This document shows, in pieces, positions 51,281-59,672 of a stretch of DNA of 64,000 nucleotides. Both the position numbers and the translations under genes were made by a program. Positions within the stretch are counted from its first letter, which is position 1; each line of letters starts with the position of its first letter. The notes beneath the pieces were generated by a model, which worked only from the letters and a program-made list of their open reading frames with translations, was not told where the DNA came from and ran no database searches. The stretch comes from JAOUEA01 sp963719165 (lineage in GTDB: Bacteria > Actinomycetota > UBA4738 > HRBIN12): positions 2,542,001-2,606,000 of the forward strand of contig CAVRAV010000001.1 in NCBI GenBank assembly GCA_963719165.1, written 5' to 3'.

Positions 51281-51619
51281 CTAGGCGTCCTTCTGCATGG
51301 TGGCCCACAGGCCGTGGGCATGGAGCCGGGCGACGTCGGACTCACAGCGGTGCTTCGGGCCGTTCGACACGACGGCCTTGCCCTTCAGGTGCACGTCCAT
51401 CATCAGCTTCTCGGCCTTCGCGCGCGGATAGCCGAAGAGCTTCTGGAACACGAACGTCACGTAGGACATCAGGTTCACCGGATCGTTCCACACGATCACG
51501 ATCCAGGGGATGTCGGCCTCGACCGACTCATCGGCGTCGGGCTGATCGACCTCGACGGGCGCGGTCTGCGTCTCGGCCCGTGCGACCTCGACGGTCGAGA
51601 TGGCGGTGAGGCTGTGCAC
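51281..51619 (-). CDS. clpS: ATP-dependent Clp protease adaptor ClpS
   Basis: This 112-residue N-recognin delivers N-degron substrates to ClpAP/ClpCP. After a variable N-terminal tail (1-36), the conserved WIVIVWNDPVNLMSYVTFVF core contains the N/D residues that bind the substrate amino terminus. The helix RAKAEKLMMDVHLKGKAVVS and the ending CESDVARLHAHGLWATM complete the domain. GTG 51619 is the longest start; a shorter one is possible since the tail is not conserved. It is in operon with DUF2017. Confidence 0.93.
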   Translation of the reverse strand: MHSLTAISTVEVARAETQTAPVEVDQPDADESVEADIPWIVIVWNDPVNLMSYVTFVFQKLFGYPRAKAEKLMMDVHLKGKAVVSNGPKHRCESDVARLHAHGLWATMQKDA

Positions 51620-51677
51620 GCCCCAACGGTACCGCTACGCGCGCGGGGACGCCGGGGTGCCTCGTCGGCGTGGATGA

Positions 51678-52463
51678 TCAGGGTTCGGCCGGGCGGGACC
51701 GATACCTGCGCTCGCCGGCGCCGACGGCCCACCGATATGGCCCGGGCGCGAGAACGCGCACGATCTGTCCTGCCCCCGTCCATCGCGGGATCGAGTAGCC
51801 GGGGGCGATCTCTCGCAGCACCACGCGCACGATGGCCCGGGCCACGCGGTCGACGTCGAGCGACAGCACCCGCGGACGGTCGACGCCCGTGAAGCCCTCG
51901 GTGGGGACGAATCCGGGGTTGACGGAGGTCACGAGCACCCGTTCGGGTGCGGTGGTCATGTTGAGGGATTCGGAGAACGCCACGACGCCGTGTTTGGTGG
52001 CGGCGTACAGTGCGGCGCCGGGCGCCGCGAACCGCCCGGCGAGCGACGCGACGTTCACGACGTGGCCGTGGCGTCGCGCCAGCATGTCCGGGAGGAAGGT
52101 CCGCGTACCGAACAGGACCCCGGTGAGGTTCACGTCGACGACGCGGCGGATCTGCTCGTAGGCAAGCGTCTCGAAGCCGCCGCCCGGGATCCCCGCGTTG
52201 TTCACCATCACGTCGGCGGGACCGAACGCCTCGAGGACCACGCCGCGGAGGGTTCGCAGCTCGTCGTGGTCCGTGACGTCGCAGGGAACCGCGAGCGCCG
52301 TTCCCCCCGCACGCTCGATCCGCCCCGCCAGCTCGTCGAGCCGCTGCGTCCGGCGGGCGGCCAGCACCACCCTGGCGCCCCGTTGCGCGAACGCCACCGC
52401 GGTCGCGGCGCCGATCCCGGACGAGGCGCCGGTCACCACCACCACGGCCCCCTTCAGCTGCAT
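51678..52463 (-). CDS. Short-chain dehydrogenase/reductase
   Basis: This 261-residue classical SDR has the cofactor motif VTGASSGIGAATA, an Arg pair after strand 2 (AARRTQR, favouring NADPH), NNAG (VMVNNAGIPGG), catalytic Ser in VASLAGRFAAP and Tyr/Lys in LYAATKHGV. ATG 52463 is the family start; the upstream open frame overlaps the divergent phosphatase gene. It is divergent from that gene across 25 bp, so the promoters must overlap or at least one transcript is leaderless. The substrate is unknown. Confidence 0.9.
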   Translation of the reverse strand: MQLKGAVVVVTGASSGIGAATAVAFAQRGARVVLAARRTQRLDELAGRIERAGGTALAVPCDVTDHDELRTLRGVVLEAFGPADVMVNNAGIPGGGFETLAYEQIRRVVDVNLTGVLFGTRTFLPDMLARRHGHVVNVASLAGRFAAPGAALYAATKHGVVAFSESLNMTTAPERVLVTSVNPGFVPTEGFTGVDRPRVLSLDVDRVARAIVRVVLREIAPGYSIPRWTGAGQIVRVLAPGPYRWAVGAGERRYRSRPAEP

Positions 52464-52488
52464 GCCGGCTCCCGTACGCTCTGCACGC

Positions 52489-53343
52489 ATGGACGTTATC
52501 GGAGCGCACGTGAGCCGTCTCCCGGGAGTGGACGAGCGGTGGACGCCTCGCGCGTGTTCGCGGGGCGAGCTGGAGGAGGCCCTGCTACGGGGCGGTGTCG
52601 CCGGCACGGCGACCCATCCGCTGGACAACGTTCGTGCGAACATCTCGATGCTGATCGAGGGCGACCCGGACAAGCGGTTCGGACTCACCGGGTTGCCGGG
52701 CACGTTCGCGTTCGAGGAGATCCTCGACCTCGTCGCCCGGGACGCCGGCGCGCCCATCGATCACGCCGCACGCTATGGACGGGTCGAGATCGCCCCGGCC
52801 CCCATCCTGATCGCGTGCGAGGCGGTCGGCGACCGGCTCGCGGCTGCCTGCGCCCGCGGCGAGCGCGTGATCCTCGCCACCGGGCATCCGATCGGCCTCG
52901 CCTTGCTCTACCGCGAGCTCGACCGACTGCTCACGGCGCGGGGCGCCGAGGTCCTGCGGCCCGCCGACGGCGTGCGGTGGCGCCAGGACGGCCTCAGCCA
53001 CGACTGGGAGATCGACCATTGGGGGGGCGTGGGGATGCTCACGGACGGCAGCGAGCCGCGGCACACCCACTGGCCCGACGCCATGGAGCGCATGCTTGCC
53101 GAGACGACCCCCGACCTCGTGGTGGCGGACCATGGGTTCGCGGGCGCCGCGATCGAGGCGGGGGTCGAGACGCTCAGCATCGCCGACGTGAACGATCCGG
53201 CGCTCATCGTGGCGCGGGCGCAGGGACGCACAGACACCGTCGTCGTGATGGACGACCACGTGGCGCCGCAGGACTACTGGCCTTGTTTCCAGGCCGTCGT
53301 CTCGCGGTTCCGAGCCGACGCAACGACGCGTTCGCCCGTGTGA
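52489..53343 (+). CDS. Actinobacterial phosphatase-family protein
   Basis: This 284-residue protein matches a conserved actinobacterial family annotated simply as phosphatase. Conserved segments are ATHPLDNVRANISML near the N-terminus, VILATGHPIGLALLYRELDR, the MLTDGSEPRHTHWPDAM segment, LVVADHGFAGAAIEAGVETL and VVVMDDHVAPQDYW. Several His and Asp residues in these (TGHP, HTHW, ADHG, DDH) look like a metal site. In Streptomyces a relative sits near the BldC-like/bS22 genes, as here. ATG 52489 is chosen. Substrate unknown. Confidence 0.75.
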   Translation: MDVIGAHVSRLPGVDERWTPRACSRGELEEALLRGGVAGTATHPLDNVRANISMLIEGDPDKRFGLTGLPGTFAFEEILDLVARDAGAPIDHAARYGRVEIAPAPILIACEAVGDRLAAACARGERVILATGHPIGLALLYRELDRLLTARGAEVLRPADGVRWRQDGLSHDWEIDHWGGVGMLTDGSEPRHTHWPDAMERMLAETTPDLVVADHGFAGAAIEAGVETLSIADVNDPALIVARAQGRTDTVVVMDDHVAPQDYWPCFQAVVSRFRADATTRSPV

Positions 53344-53403
53344 CCTGCGGCGAAGCAAGTAGGGCTATCCAGGGACCCCGCCCACCGCATACAATCGCCG
53401 ATC

Positions 53404-53601
53404 GTGACCAGCAATCCCTTCACCGAGGCTCGGCTGTTGACCGTCAACGAGGTCGCTGACCTTCTGCGCGTATCCAGGATGACCGTCTACCGACTGATCA
53501 AGACCGGGGAGATGTCCGCCATCAGGGTGGGCCGCAACTATCGACTCCGCGAGGAAGACGTCCATAGCTACCTGATGGAGCGGTATACCGAGGCCGGCTA
53601 G
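53404..53601 (+). CDS. BldC/excisionase-like HTH DNA-binding protein
   Basis: This 65-residue MerR-like winged HTH protein reads LLTVNEVADLLRVSRMTVYR, then LIKTGEMSAIRVGRNYRLRE. It is the small 'helix-turn-helix excisionase' protein that in actinobacteria precedes the bS22 gene (Rv0500A-Rv0500B in M. tuberculosis). It is not part of an integrated element, since no integrase or att site is near. GTG 53404 is the start. It probably binds DNA as a head-to-tail oligomer, as BldC does. Confidence 0.88.
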   Translation: MTSNPFTEARLLTVNEVADLLRVSRMTVYRLIKTGEMSAIRVGRNYRLREEDVHSYLMERYTEAG

Positions 53602-53676
53602 CCGGCCCCCATCCCCCGACCACCGCGTCCACGAACGCGCCTGCCGGGCCTCTGCGAAGGTGCAGAGGGGGCGTAG

Positions 53677-54567
53677 GTGAACGAACACGACCGGCTCGTC
53701 GACCGAGCCGCCCGCGAGGCACGCACCGTGATGTTCATCGGGGGTCTCGACTCGGGCAAGAGCACGCTCGCCCGCGCGACCGCCGCGTTCGCGTTGCGCG
53801 TTGGTCGCTCCGTCGCCTACCTCGACGCCGACGTCTCCCAGAAGACCGTGGGTCCGCCCGCCACCGTGGGGCTCAAGCACATCCACGGGCCCGACGACCT
53901 CACGTTGGAGCGCATGGCCCACGCCGACGCCCTCGGCTTCGTGGGCTCGACATCGCCGCAAGACCATCTCCTGCCGCTCGTGGGGGCCCTCACCCGGTTG
54001 AACGAACGCGCCCATCGCGACGGCGCCGAGCTCGTCGTGGTGGACACCGGCGGCATGGTGAGCGGCATCTGGGGCCAGCTGGTCAAGTACTACAAGGTCG
54101 ACATGCTCGAGCCCGACCTCGTGGTGGGTCTGCAGCGAGGCGGGGAGCTCGAGCCGATCCTGGGGGTGTTGGAGCGATTCTTCGGGTTGGCGGTGGAGGC
54201 CCTGCCGGTACATCCCAACGTCGAGACCACCAGCGTGGAGCAGCGCATGGAACAGCGCGAGCGCGCCATGGGTCGGTACTTCGAAGGAGAGCTGCAGCGG
54301 TTCCGAGTCAAGCCCACCGTCTTCATGCCCACGCTGCCGCCCCTGTTCGATCTCTCCCAGCTCGATCGCCTCTTGGTGGGATTGTCCGACGGCGCGGGGG
54401 GGTTCACGGGCCTCGGGTTCCTCGAATACGTGGCGCAGGACCAGGGGCTGCGCCTGATATCGCCGGTGGCAGAGCCGCCGAAAGCGCTTAGACTGGGCTC
54501 CGTTCGTCTGGAGGAGCACTACCGGGCCAAGCGGGTCGACCTCCGGAACCTCTTCGGAACCGAATGA
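53677..54567 (+). CDS. Clp1-like P-loop polynucleotide kinase domain protein
   Basis: This 296-residue P-loop NTPase has Walker A at residues 22-30 (GGLDSGKST) and YLDADVSQKTVGPPATVGL, where the Q-x(n)-G/P-P pattern matches the Clp1/Grc3 RNA 5'-kinase family. LVVVDTGGMVSGIWGQLVKYY provides the Walker B/substrate region and LVVGLQRGGELEPIL the following strand. It would transfer phosphate to a 5'-OH of RNA or DNA. It lies between the HTH gene and bS22, a link to RNA or ribosomes. The start is GTG 53677. Confidence 0.82.
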   Translation: MNEHDRLVDRAAREARTVMFIGGLDSGKSTLARATAAFALRVGRSVAYLDADVSQKTVGPPATVGLKHIHGPDDLTLERMAHADALGFVGSTSPQDHLLPLVGALTRLNERAHRDGAELVVVDTGGMVSGIWGQLVKYYKVDMLEPDLVVGLQRGGELEPILGVLERFFGLAVEALPVHPNVETTSVEQRMEQRERAMGRYFEGELQRFRVKPTVFMPTLPPLFDLSQLDRLLVGLSDGAGGFTGLGFLEYVAQDQGLRLISPVAEPPKALRLGSVRLEEHYRAKRVDLRNLFGTE

Positions 54568-54579
54568 AAGGTCAGTTGC

Positions 54580-54681
54580 TTGGGCTCGTTGGTCAAGAAG
54601 CGTCGCAAGAAGATGCGCAAGAAGAAGCACAAGAAGCTCCTCAAGCGCACCCGCCACCAGCGGATGAAGCTGGGCAAGTAG
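54580..54681 (+). CDS. bS22/AURKAIP1-COX24-type small ribosomal protein
   Basis: This 33-residue, very basic protein reads MGSLVKKRRKKMRKKKHKKL and ends LKRTRHQRMKLGK, nearly identical in pattern to mycobacterial bS22, a 30S subunit protein near the decoding region. The start is TTG 54580, 8 nt after AAAGG. It is too short for routine gene calling. It follows the Clp1-like gene by 12 bp and is probably cotranscribed with it. The family is actinobacterial. Confidence 0.92.
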   Translation: MGSLVKKRRKKMRKKKHKKLLKRTRHQRMKLGK

Positions 54682-54694
54682 CGGGAAGGCCGCC

Positions 54695-55477
54695 GTGCGA
54701 GCGCGCCCGCGGGTCCTTGGCCTCGTGTCGCTGCTGGCCGGGCTGGCGCTCGTGGGCGCGTCGTGCAACCAAACCGACGCCATCCGGCGGCAGGCGATCG
54801 AGCACTCGGAGGCCGTCGCGTTCCGCACGTCCGACGGCGTGCGCCTGGCGGGACGGCTCTTCGGCCCGGAGGACGCCACGGCCGGTGTCGTGCTCGCCCA
54901 CATGTTGCCGGCGGATCAGAGCTCCTGGTACGAGTTCGCCGACCGGCTCGGCGCCCAGGGCTACCTCGTGCTGACCTTCGATCTCCGCGGCTACTGCCCG
55001 GGCGGGGACGCCGGCTGTTCGGAGGGAACGAAGGAGCCCAGCGCGGCGTGGGAGGACGTCGCCGCCGCGCGGGCGTTCCTGCGTCGACAAGGCCCGAGCA
55101 GGCTGGCGCTGGTGGGCGCCTCGTTGGGCGGCACTGCATCCCTCGTGTCGGCCTCGCGCGACCCCGAGGGCATCGTCGGCGTCGCCACGCTTTCAGCTCC
55201 CGTGTCCATCGATGGCCTCGTGGCGGGCCCCGACGTCATGGCCGCCGTGGGGGCGGCGAAGCTGTTCCTCGCCGGCCAGGACGATCCCAACGGCGCCGCC
55301 GCCTCGGCGCAGACGCTGTACGACGAGAGCCTGCAGCCCAAACAGCTCGAGGTGTTCACCACCGCCGACCATGGCACGGATCTGCTCAGCGGGAACCAGG
55401 GCGAACGCTCCCGCACCGTGCTCGAGGATTGGCTGACCCACTTCCTGCCCGTGGTCGCCGGGAGCGCGGCCCCGTGA
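54695..55477 (+). CDS. Alpha/beta hydrolase, lipoprotein
   Basis: This 260-residue hydrolase has a type II signal: basic MRARPR, a hydrophobic stretch, and the lipobox VGASC with Cys24 for lipid attachment, so it is anchored outside the membrane. The domain has VLAHMLPADQSSW, TFDLRGYCPGG, the nucleophile elbow VGASLGGTA (Ser in GASLG), and a C-terminal HGTDLL His. Cys pairs (YCPGG..AGCSE) may form a disulfide. GTG 54695 follows bS22 by 13 bp. Its stop overlaps the next GTG. The substrate is unknown. Confidence 0.86.
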   Translation: MRARPRVLGLVSLLAGLALVGASCNQTDAIRRQAIEHSEAVAFRTSDGVRLAGRLFGPEDATAGVVLAHMLPADQSSWYEFADRLGAQGYLVLTFDLRGYCPGGDAGCSEGTKEPSAAWEDVAAARAFLRRQGPSRLALVGASLGGTASLVSASRDPEGIVGVATLSAPVSIDGLVAGPDVMAAVGAAKLFLAGQDDPNGAAASAQTLYDESLQPKQLEVFTTADHGTDLLSGNQGERSRTVLEDWLTHFLPVVAGSAAP

Positions 55478-56259
55478 CGCGCCCCATCGTCTTCATGACC
55501 GACTACGGTCGCGCCGACGAGTTCGTCGGCGTATGCCACGGCGTCATGGCCTCCGTCGCGCCGGACGTCAGGGTGATCGACCTCACGCACGACGTGCCTC
55601 GCCAAGACGTGATGCGCGGGGCGCTCACGCTGGGTCGCGCAACGAAGTACATGCCCGAGGACGCCGTCTACGTCGCCGTGGTCGACCCTGGGGTCGGATC
55701 GGAGCGCCGGTCGGTCGCCGTGCGCGCGTCCACGGGAGCGCTGCTCGTGGGGCCGGACAACGGCGTCCTCTCGGTCGCCTGGGCCGCGCTCGGCGGCGCC
55801 GAGGCCGCGGCCGCCATCGAGGATCCGCGGGTGCTGCTGTTCCCCGTGTCCAAGACGTTCCACGGCCGCGACGTGTTCGCGCCCGCCGCGGCTCACCTCG
55901 CGAACGGGACACCGCTGGAGGGCATCGGCCCGTCGCTCGATCCGCCGGAGCTGCGGACCCTCGAGATGCCCGGGCCGATGGTGGCCGAGGGAGCCCTCGG
56001 GTGCCGGGTGATCGGTATCGACGGCTTCGGGAACGTCCAGTTGAACGCGCGCGCCGTTGACCTCGAGGAGGCGGGCATCGGCCCGGCCCTGCAGGTGGGC
56101 GCGCGCTCGCTTCCTCGCGTGAGTATCTTCGCCGACGTCCCCGAGGGCGTTCCCGCGTGCATCGTCGACTCGCAGGGCTATCTCGCGTTGGTCGTGAACC
56201 ACGGCAGCGCCGCGCAGCTCCTCAACCTGAAGGAGGGCGCCGCCGTCGTCCTCGAGTAG
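55474..56259 (+). CDS. SAM hydrolase/SAM-dependent halogenase family protein
   Basis: This 261-residue protein is of the DUF62 family (SAM hydroxide adenosyltransferase; chlorinase/fluorinase superfamily). Family motifs are FMTDYGRADEFVGVCHGVM, VIDLTHDVPRQDVMRGAL, VYVAVVDPGVGSERR, VGPDNGVLSVAW and KTFHGRDVFAPAAAHLANG, the D-R-H trio of the hydrolase type. VIGIDGFGNVQLN starts the C-terminal barrel. It splits SAM to adenosine and methionine; no halogenase-specific insertion is seen. GTG 55474 overlaps the lipoprotein stop. Confidence 0.92.
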   Translation: MTRPIVFMTDYGRADEFVGVCHGVMASVAPDVRVIDLTHDVPRQDVMRGALTLGRATKYMPEDAVYVAVVDPGVGSERRSVAVRASTGALLVGPDNGVLSVAWAALGGAEAAAAIEDPRVLLFPVSKTFHGRDVFAPAAAHLANGTPLEGIGPSLDPPELRTLEMPGPMVAEGALGCRVIGIDGFGNVQLNARAVDLEEAGIGPALQVGARSLPRVSIFADVPEGVPACIVDSQGYLALVVNHGSAAQLLNLKEGAAVVLE

Positions 56260-56272
56260 GGCCCGCGCCGGG

Positions 56273-56425
56273 CTACGGGGTGGCGGAGAAGGAGGGAACC
56301 TCGCCCGGGCTGGTGGGGCCGGGCAGCGGTGGGGTCCCTCCCGACGCGAGCACGATCTGCGCAACCGCGGCGGCCGCGATCAGCCCGAACAACACGATGA
56401 TCATGATGAGGGTGGGCCGGCGCAC
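56273..56425 (-). CDS. Small single-pass membrane protein, 50 aa
   Basis: From GTG 56425 the frame gives RRPTLIMIIVLFGLIAAAAV, one transmembrane helix at about residues 4-27, then a Pro/Ser/Gly-rich tail of some 22 residues. The positive N-terminus suggests N-in topology. It lies between the SAM hydrolase (convergent) and the TIM-barrel gene on the same strand. No family is recognised. Confidence 0.55.
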   Translation of the reverse strand: MRRPTLIMIIVLFGLIAAAAVAQIVLASGGTPPLPGPTSPGEVPSFSATP

Positions 56426-56444
56426 GGAGCGAGGCTAACAGCGC

Positions 56445-57242
56445 TCACGCCACGCCGGCGGACAGGCGTTCTTCCGCATGCTCGCGCATGGAGATCATGA
56501 TCTCGCTCAGCTTGGTGGCGTCGGTGAGGTAGCGGCGCAGGTCCACTTCCAGGGAGACCGACCCGCGGTAGCCGTCGCCGGCCAGGTCGCGCAGGAAGGC
56601 GTCGAGGTCCAAGATGCCCTTGCCCGGGGGGAGATGCGAGTCCCATCCCTTCCCCGCGTTGTCGGACAGGTGCACGTGGCGAACACGGCTGCCGAAGCGG
56701 CGCCGGACCTCCAGCGGGTCGTGGTGCGCGACGGCGGCGTGCGATGTGTCGAGGACCAGATCGGGCAGGCCTTCGAGGTCCTCCAGATCCTGGTTCGCGT
56801 GCAGGGTCACGCCGCGCTCGCCGACGACGCGGAGGGGGAACATGTTCTCGATGGCCACGGTGACGCCGGTGCCTGCCTCGAGGTCCAGCAGCCGGTCTTC
56901 GAGCCAGCTTCGGTAGCCCCGCTGCCACCGGTAGGGCGGGTGCATGACGACCGTCGGGATCTCGGCGTCGTGGGCGACCTCGAGGGCACGGTAGATCTTG
57001 CCGACGGGATCCGTGCCCCAGACCTTGCGCGTGAGCAGCAGCGAGGGTGCGTGGATCGCGCCGATGGTGAGGGAGTGGCGCTTGGCGAGGCGTCGCATCT
57101 CGACCGGGTCCTGGCTTGCGGGATCCTTCGTGACCATGACCTCCACCCCCGAGTACCCGGCCTCGGCAACCAGGCGGAACGTCTCGGCGAGCGGGCGCGC
57201 GAAGAACGCGGCGGAGGAGAAGAGCACGGGAGGTGCTGGCAT
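56445..57242 (-). CDS. Sugar phosphate isomerase/epimerase-like TIM barrel
   Basis: This 265-residue protein is of the xylose isomerase-like/AP endonuclease 2 superfamily. Metal-binding positions are visible along the barrel: GVEVMVTKD, VVMHPPYRW, VAIENMFPL (Glu), LVLDTSHAAV (Asp, His), VRHVHLSDNAG (His) and VSLEVDLRRY (Glu). It could isomerise a sugar or inositol derivative, or be an endonuclease IV relative. ATG 57242 is chosen, as the upstream open frame runs into the divergent membrane-protein gene. Substrate unknown. Confidence 0.82.
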   Translation of the reverse strand: MPAPPVLFSSAAFFARPLAETFRLVAEAGYSGVEVMVTKDPASQDPVEMRRLAKRHSLTIGAIHAPSLLLTRKVWGTDPVGKIYRALEVAHDAEIPTVVMHPPYRWQRGYRSWLEDRLLDLEAGTGVTVAIENMFPLRVVGERGVTLHANQDLEDLEGLPDLVLDTSHAAVAHHDPLEVRRRFGSRVRHVHLSDNAGKGWDSHLPPGKGILDLDAFLRDLAGDGYRGSVSLEVDLRRYLTDATKLSEIMISMREHAEERLSAGVA

Positions 57243-57296
57243 GGGCCCATCGTACGGCCCCCGGGCGCCGCGTCGCCGCCCGTATGCTGGGTCCTC

Positions 57297-57998
57297 ATGT
57301 GGGTCTTCCCGCTGATCGCGGCCATCGTGGCATTCGTCTTCGCGGGCGCGTTGTTGCGGCAGTTCGGCGCTCGACGGCGTTCGTATCAGCTCCTGTGGGC
57401 GATATCGCTGGTCATGTACGGGGCCGCATCGGTGGCCGTGGTGGTCGGCGTGCTGAGCGGATGGGATCCGTTCTGGTTCGGGCTGTACTGGGCGCTCGGC
57501 GCCGTGCTCAACGTGCCGTTCCTCGCCGGCGGGGAGGTGCAGCTCCTGGGCCGCAACCGCACCGTGGACGTGATCGTGGACCTCGTGCTGATCTTCCTCG
57601 TGGGCTACACGCTGTCGGTCTTGCGCCGCGCGGGCACCGATGCCTCGGCGCTCGTGGAGCGCCTGCCCTCGGGCAAGGCGGTCTTCGGTGATGGCACCGC
57701 GGCACACCGACTCCCGCAGCTCATCTCGATCCCCTCGTTCGCCGTGCTCCTGCTCGGCACCTTGTGGTCGGCCTGGAAGATGCGCGGACGCCCGCAGCTG
57801 CGCGATCGCTTCTACGGCACCCTCTTCATCGCCCTGGGGGCCACCGTGGTCGCGGGTGGCGCGACCTTCGCAGCCCTGGGGAACCTGCCGGGATTCTGCA
57901 TCACCTTGGTCGTGGGGATCACGGTGATGTTCGCGGGGTTCCTGCGCGCGTCCTCACCGGCGAAGAGCCCGGTCCTCGAGCCCACCCCCGACGCCTGA
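57297..57998 (+). CDS. Integral membrane protein, about 7 TM helices
   Basis: This 233-residue hydrophobic protein has helices at about 1-20, 35-55, 60-80, 95-112, 150-165, 180-197 and 202-220. MWVFPLIAAIVAFVFAGALL is the first; LYWALGAVLNVPFLAGGEVQ the third. The loop at 113-148 is polar. I do not recognise the family, though similar 7-TM proteins are frequent in actinobacteria. ATG 57297 is chosen. It is divergent from the TIM-barrel gene across 54 bp. A role in sensing or transport is possible but unsupported. Confidence 0.75.
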   Translation: MWVFPLIAAIVAFVFAGALLRQFGARRRSYQLLWAISLVMYGAASVAVVVGVLSGWDPFWFGLYWALGAVLNVPFLAGGEVQLLGRNRTVDVIVDLVLIFLVGYTLSVLRRAGTDASALVERLPSGKAVFGDGTAAHRLPQLISIPSFAVLLLGTLWSAWKMRGRPQLRDRFYGTLFIALGATVVAGGATFAALGNLPGFCITLVVGITVMFAGFLRASSPAKSPVLEPTPDA

Positions 57999-58196
57999 GC
58001 CGCCCCAGGGGGCTCGATCCTTCGCGATCGCTCCGTCCGAAGCTACCCCTCCGGTGATCCACCCGAGGTCGCGGCGCGAAGGACACCCGTACCGGCGCCG
58101 CAGCAAAGGAGGGATGTCGGACGGTCCCGAGGGGAGGTCTCCGGGGCCCGGCGCGGTCGATCGCTCATCCCATCGCACGTTCGAAAGGAGTGCATC

Positions 58197-59582
58197 TTGC
58201 CTCATCACCGCATCCGCAACGTGGCCGCGGCAGGGGTTGCCGCGCTGGCGCTCGGTGCCGGGGTCCTCGCGGGCCTCGGACCCGTCGCGTCCAACGCGTC
58301 CTCTCACCGAGAAGCCCCGTTGACCGCGGCCGACCCGCAGATCGACAACACCGACGTCTACGCGTTCGTGAGTCCCGACAAGCCCGATACGGTCACGCTC
58401 GTCAGCTCCTGGATCCCCTTCGAGGAGCCGGCCGGTGGTCCGAACTTCTACAACTTCGCGGAGCACACGAACTACGACGTCAACATCGACAACAACGGCG
58501 ACGCCAAGGCCGACATCACGTACCGGTGGAACTTCAAGACCCACTACCGTGACGGCAACTCGTTCATCTACAACAACGGTCCGGTCACCTCGCTGCGCGA
58601 CCCGAACCTGCTCGTGCGGCAGACGTACGACCTGTATCGGATCAAGCACGGGCACCGCACGCGCCTGTTGAACGACGCTCCGGCGGCACCCAGCCGCGTG
58701 GGCAACGCCTCGATGCCGGGGTACAACGCGAATCTGTTCGACCGGGCCGTCAAGCCCGCCAAGGGTCGCATCAAGAGCTGGGTCGGGCAGTCGGACGACC
58801 CGTTCTTCCTGGACCTGCGCGTGTTCGACCTGCTCTACGGGGCGAACCTGTCGGAGACGGGAAACGACACCCTCGCGGGGTTCAACGTCAACACGATGGC
58901 GCTACAGGTCCCCAAGGGCCAGCTTCGCGGCCACAAGGACTCCGTGATCGGCGTGTGGAGCACCGCTTCGCGCCCGAGCCTGCGCGTGCAGCGTTCCGAC
59001 GGTTCGCAGCACTTCTACGGCAAGGACGTTCAGGTCTCGCGCCTGGGTAATCCCCTCGTGAACGAGGTCGTCGTCCCCGTGGGCGCGAAGGACTACTTCA
59101 ACGGCTCGTCGCCGTCGAAGGACGCTCAGTTCCTGCCTGCGGTCCAAGACCCGGAGCTGCCGCACCTCGTGAACGCGGTGTACCCGAGCCTGGCCGTGCC
59201 GGACTCGAACCCGAACAAGGCCGGCATCCAACGGGCGGACCTGATCCAGGTCTTCCTCACGGGCATCCCCAACCTCAACCAACCAAAGGGTGTGAAGCCG
59301 AGCGAGATGCTGCGGCTGAACATCGACACCCCGCCATGTTCGAGCAGCTGCTCCACGCTCGGCGTGATCGGCGGTGACGTGGCCGGCTTCCCGAACGGGC
59401 GGCGTCTGTCCGACGACATCGTCGACGTGGCCCTCCGCGTCGCGATGGGTGTGCTCCTGCCCTCACACTCGGCGAGCGCGGACACCCTGGGCGACGGCGT
59501 GAACGCGAACGATGTTCCGTTCCAGAACACGTTCCCGTACGTCGGGTACCCCACGAGCGGTTCGGTCGCGAACCCGCACTGA
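58197..59582 (+). CDS. DUF4331 domain protein, secreted
   Basis: This 461-residue protein is of the DUF4331 family. The signal peptide is residues 1-34 (hydrophobic AAAGVAALALGAGVLAGLG, cut near SNASS). SSHREAPLTAADPQIDNTDV is the family start, and FNVNTMALQVPKGQL and VNEVVVPVGAKDYFN follow. The chain ends with a Cys-containing loop (PCSSSCS) and VDVALRVAMGVLLP. The TTG start is supported by GAAAGGAG 9 nt upstream. It heads a set with a TPR protein and a NicO-type transporter, followed by a sigma/anti-sigma pair, which suggests extracytoplasmic metal or stress handling. Function unknown. Confidence 0.88.
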   Translation: MPHHRIRNVAAAGVAALALGAGVLAGLGPVASNASSHREAPLTAADPQIDNTDVYAFVSPDKPDTVTLVSSWIPFEEPAGGPNFYNFAEHTNYDVNIDNNGDAKADITYRWNFKTHYRDGNSFIYNNGPVTSLRDPNLLVRQTYDLYRIKHGHRTRLLNDAPAAPSRVGNASMPGYNANLFDRAVKPAKGRIKSWVGQSDDPFFLDLRVFDLLYGANLSETGNDTLAGFNVNTMALQVPKGQLRGHKDSVIGVWSTASRPSLRVQRSDGSQHFYGKDVQVSRLGNPLVNEVVVPVGAKDYFNGSSPSKDAQFLPAVQDPELPHLVNAVYPSLAVPDSNPNKAGIQRADLIQVFLTGIPNLNQPKGVKPSEMLRLNIDTPPCSSSCSTLGVIGGDVAGFPNGRRLSDDIVDVALRVAMGVLLPSHSASADTLGDGVNANDVPFQNTFPYVGYPTSGSVANPH

Positions 59583-59598
59583 CCCGCGTGGGAACCAC

Positions 59599-59631
59599 GG
59601 TGGGCCCGGCCGCGAAGCGGCCGGGCCCACC
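59599..59631. terminator. 15-bp hairpin downstream of the DUF4331 gene
   Basis: GGTGGGCCCGGCCGC and its exact complement flank the triloop GAA, starting 17 bp after the DUF4331 stop. No T tract follows. It has the same GCGAAGC apex as the hairpins after mscL and after the large cyclase gene. Partial termination between the first and second genes of the set is likely. Confidence 0.7.
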
Positions 59632-59672
59632 ACCCACCTTCCCTCACGAGGCCCTGAGGAGGACCCCCGCCG

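Noticed and set aside
53404..53601. Excisionase-like protein as a sign of an integrated phage or plasmid
   Set aside because: No integrase, att site or phage gene is nearby, and this HTH protein is a standard neighbour of bS22 in actinobacteria.
8818..58060. GCTCCGTCCGAAG shared near 8826 and 58030
   Set aside because: The 13-mer with similar flanks (GATCCACCCG) was considered as a shared promoter element, but the first copy lies between gene ends and the match may be chance. Not enough to report.
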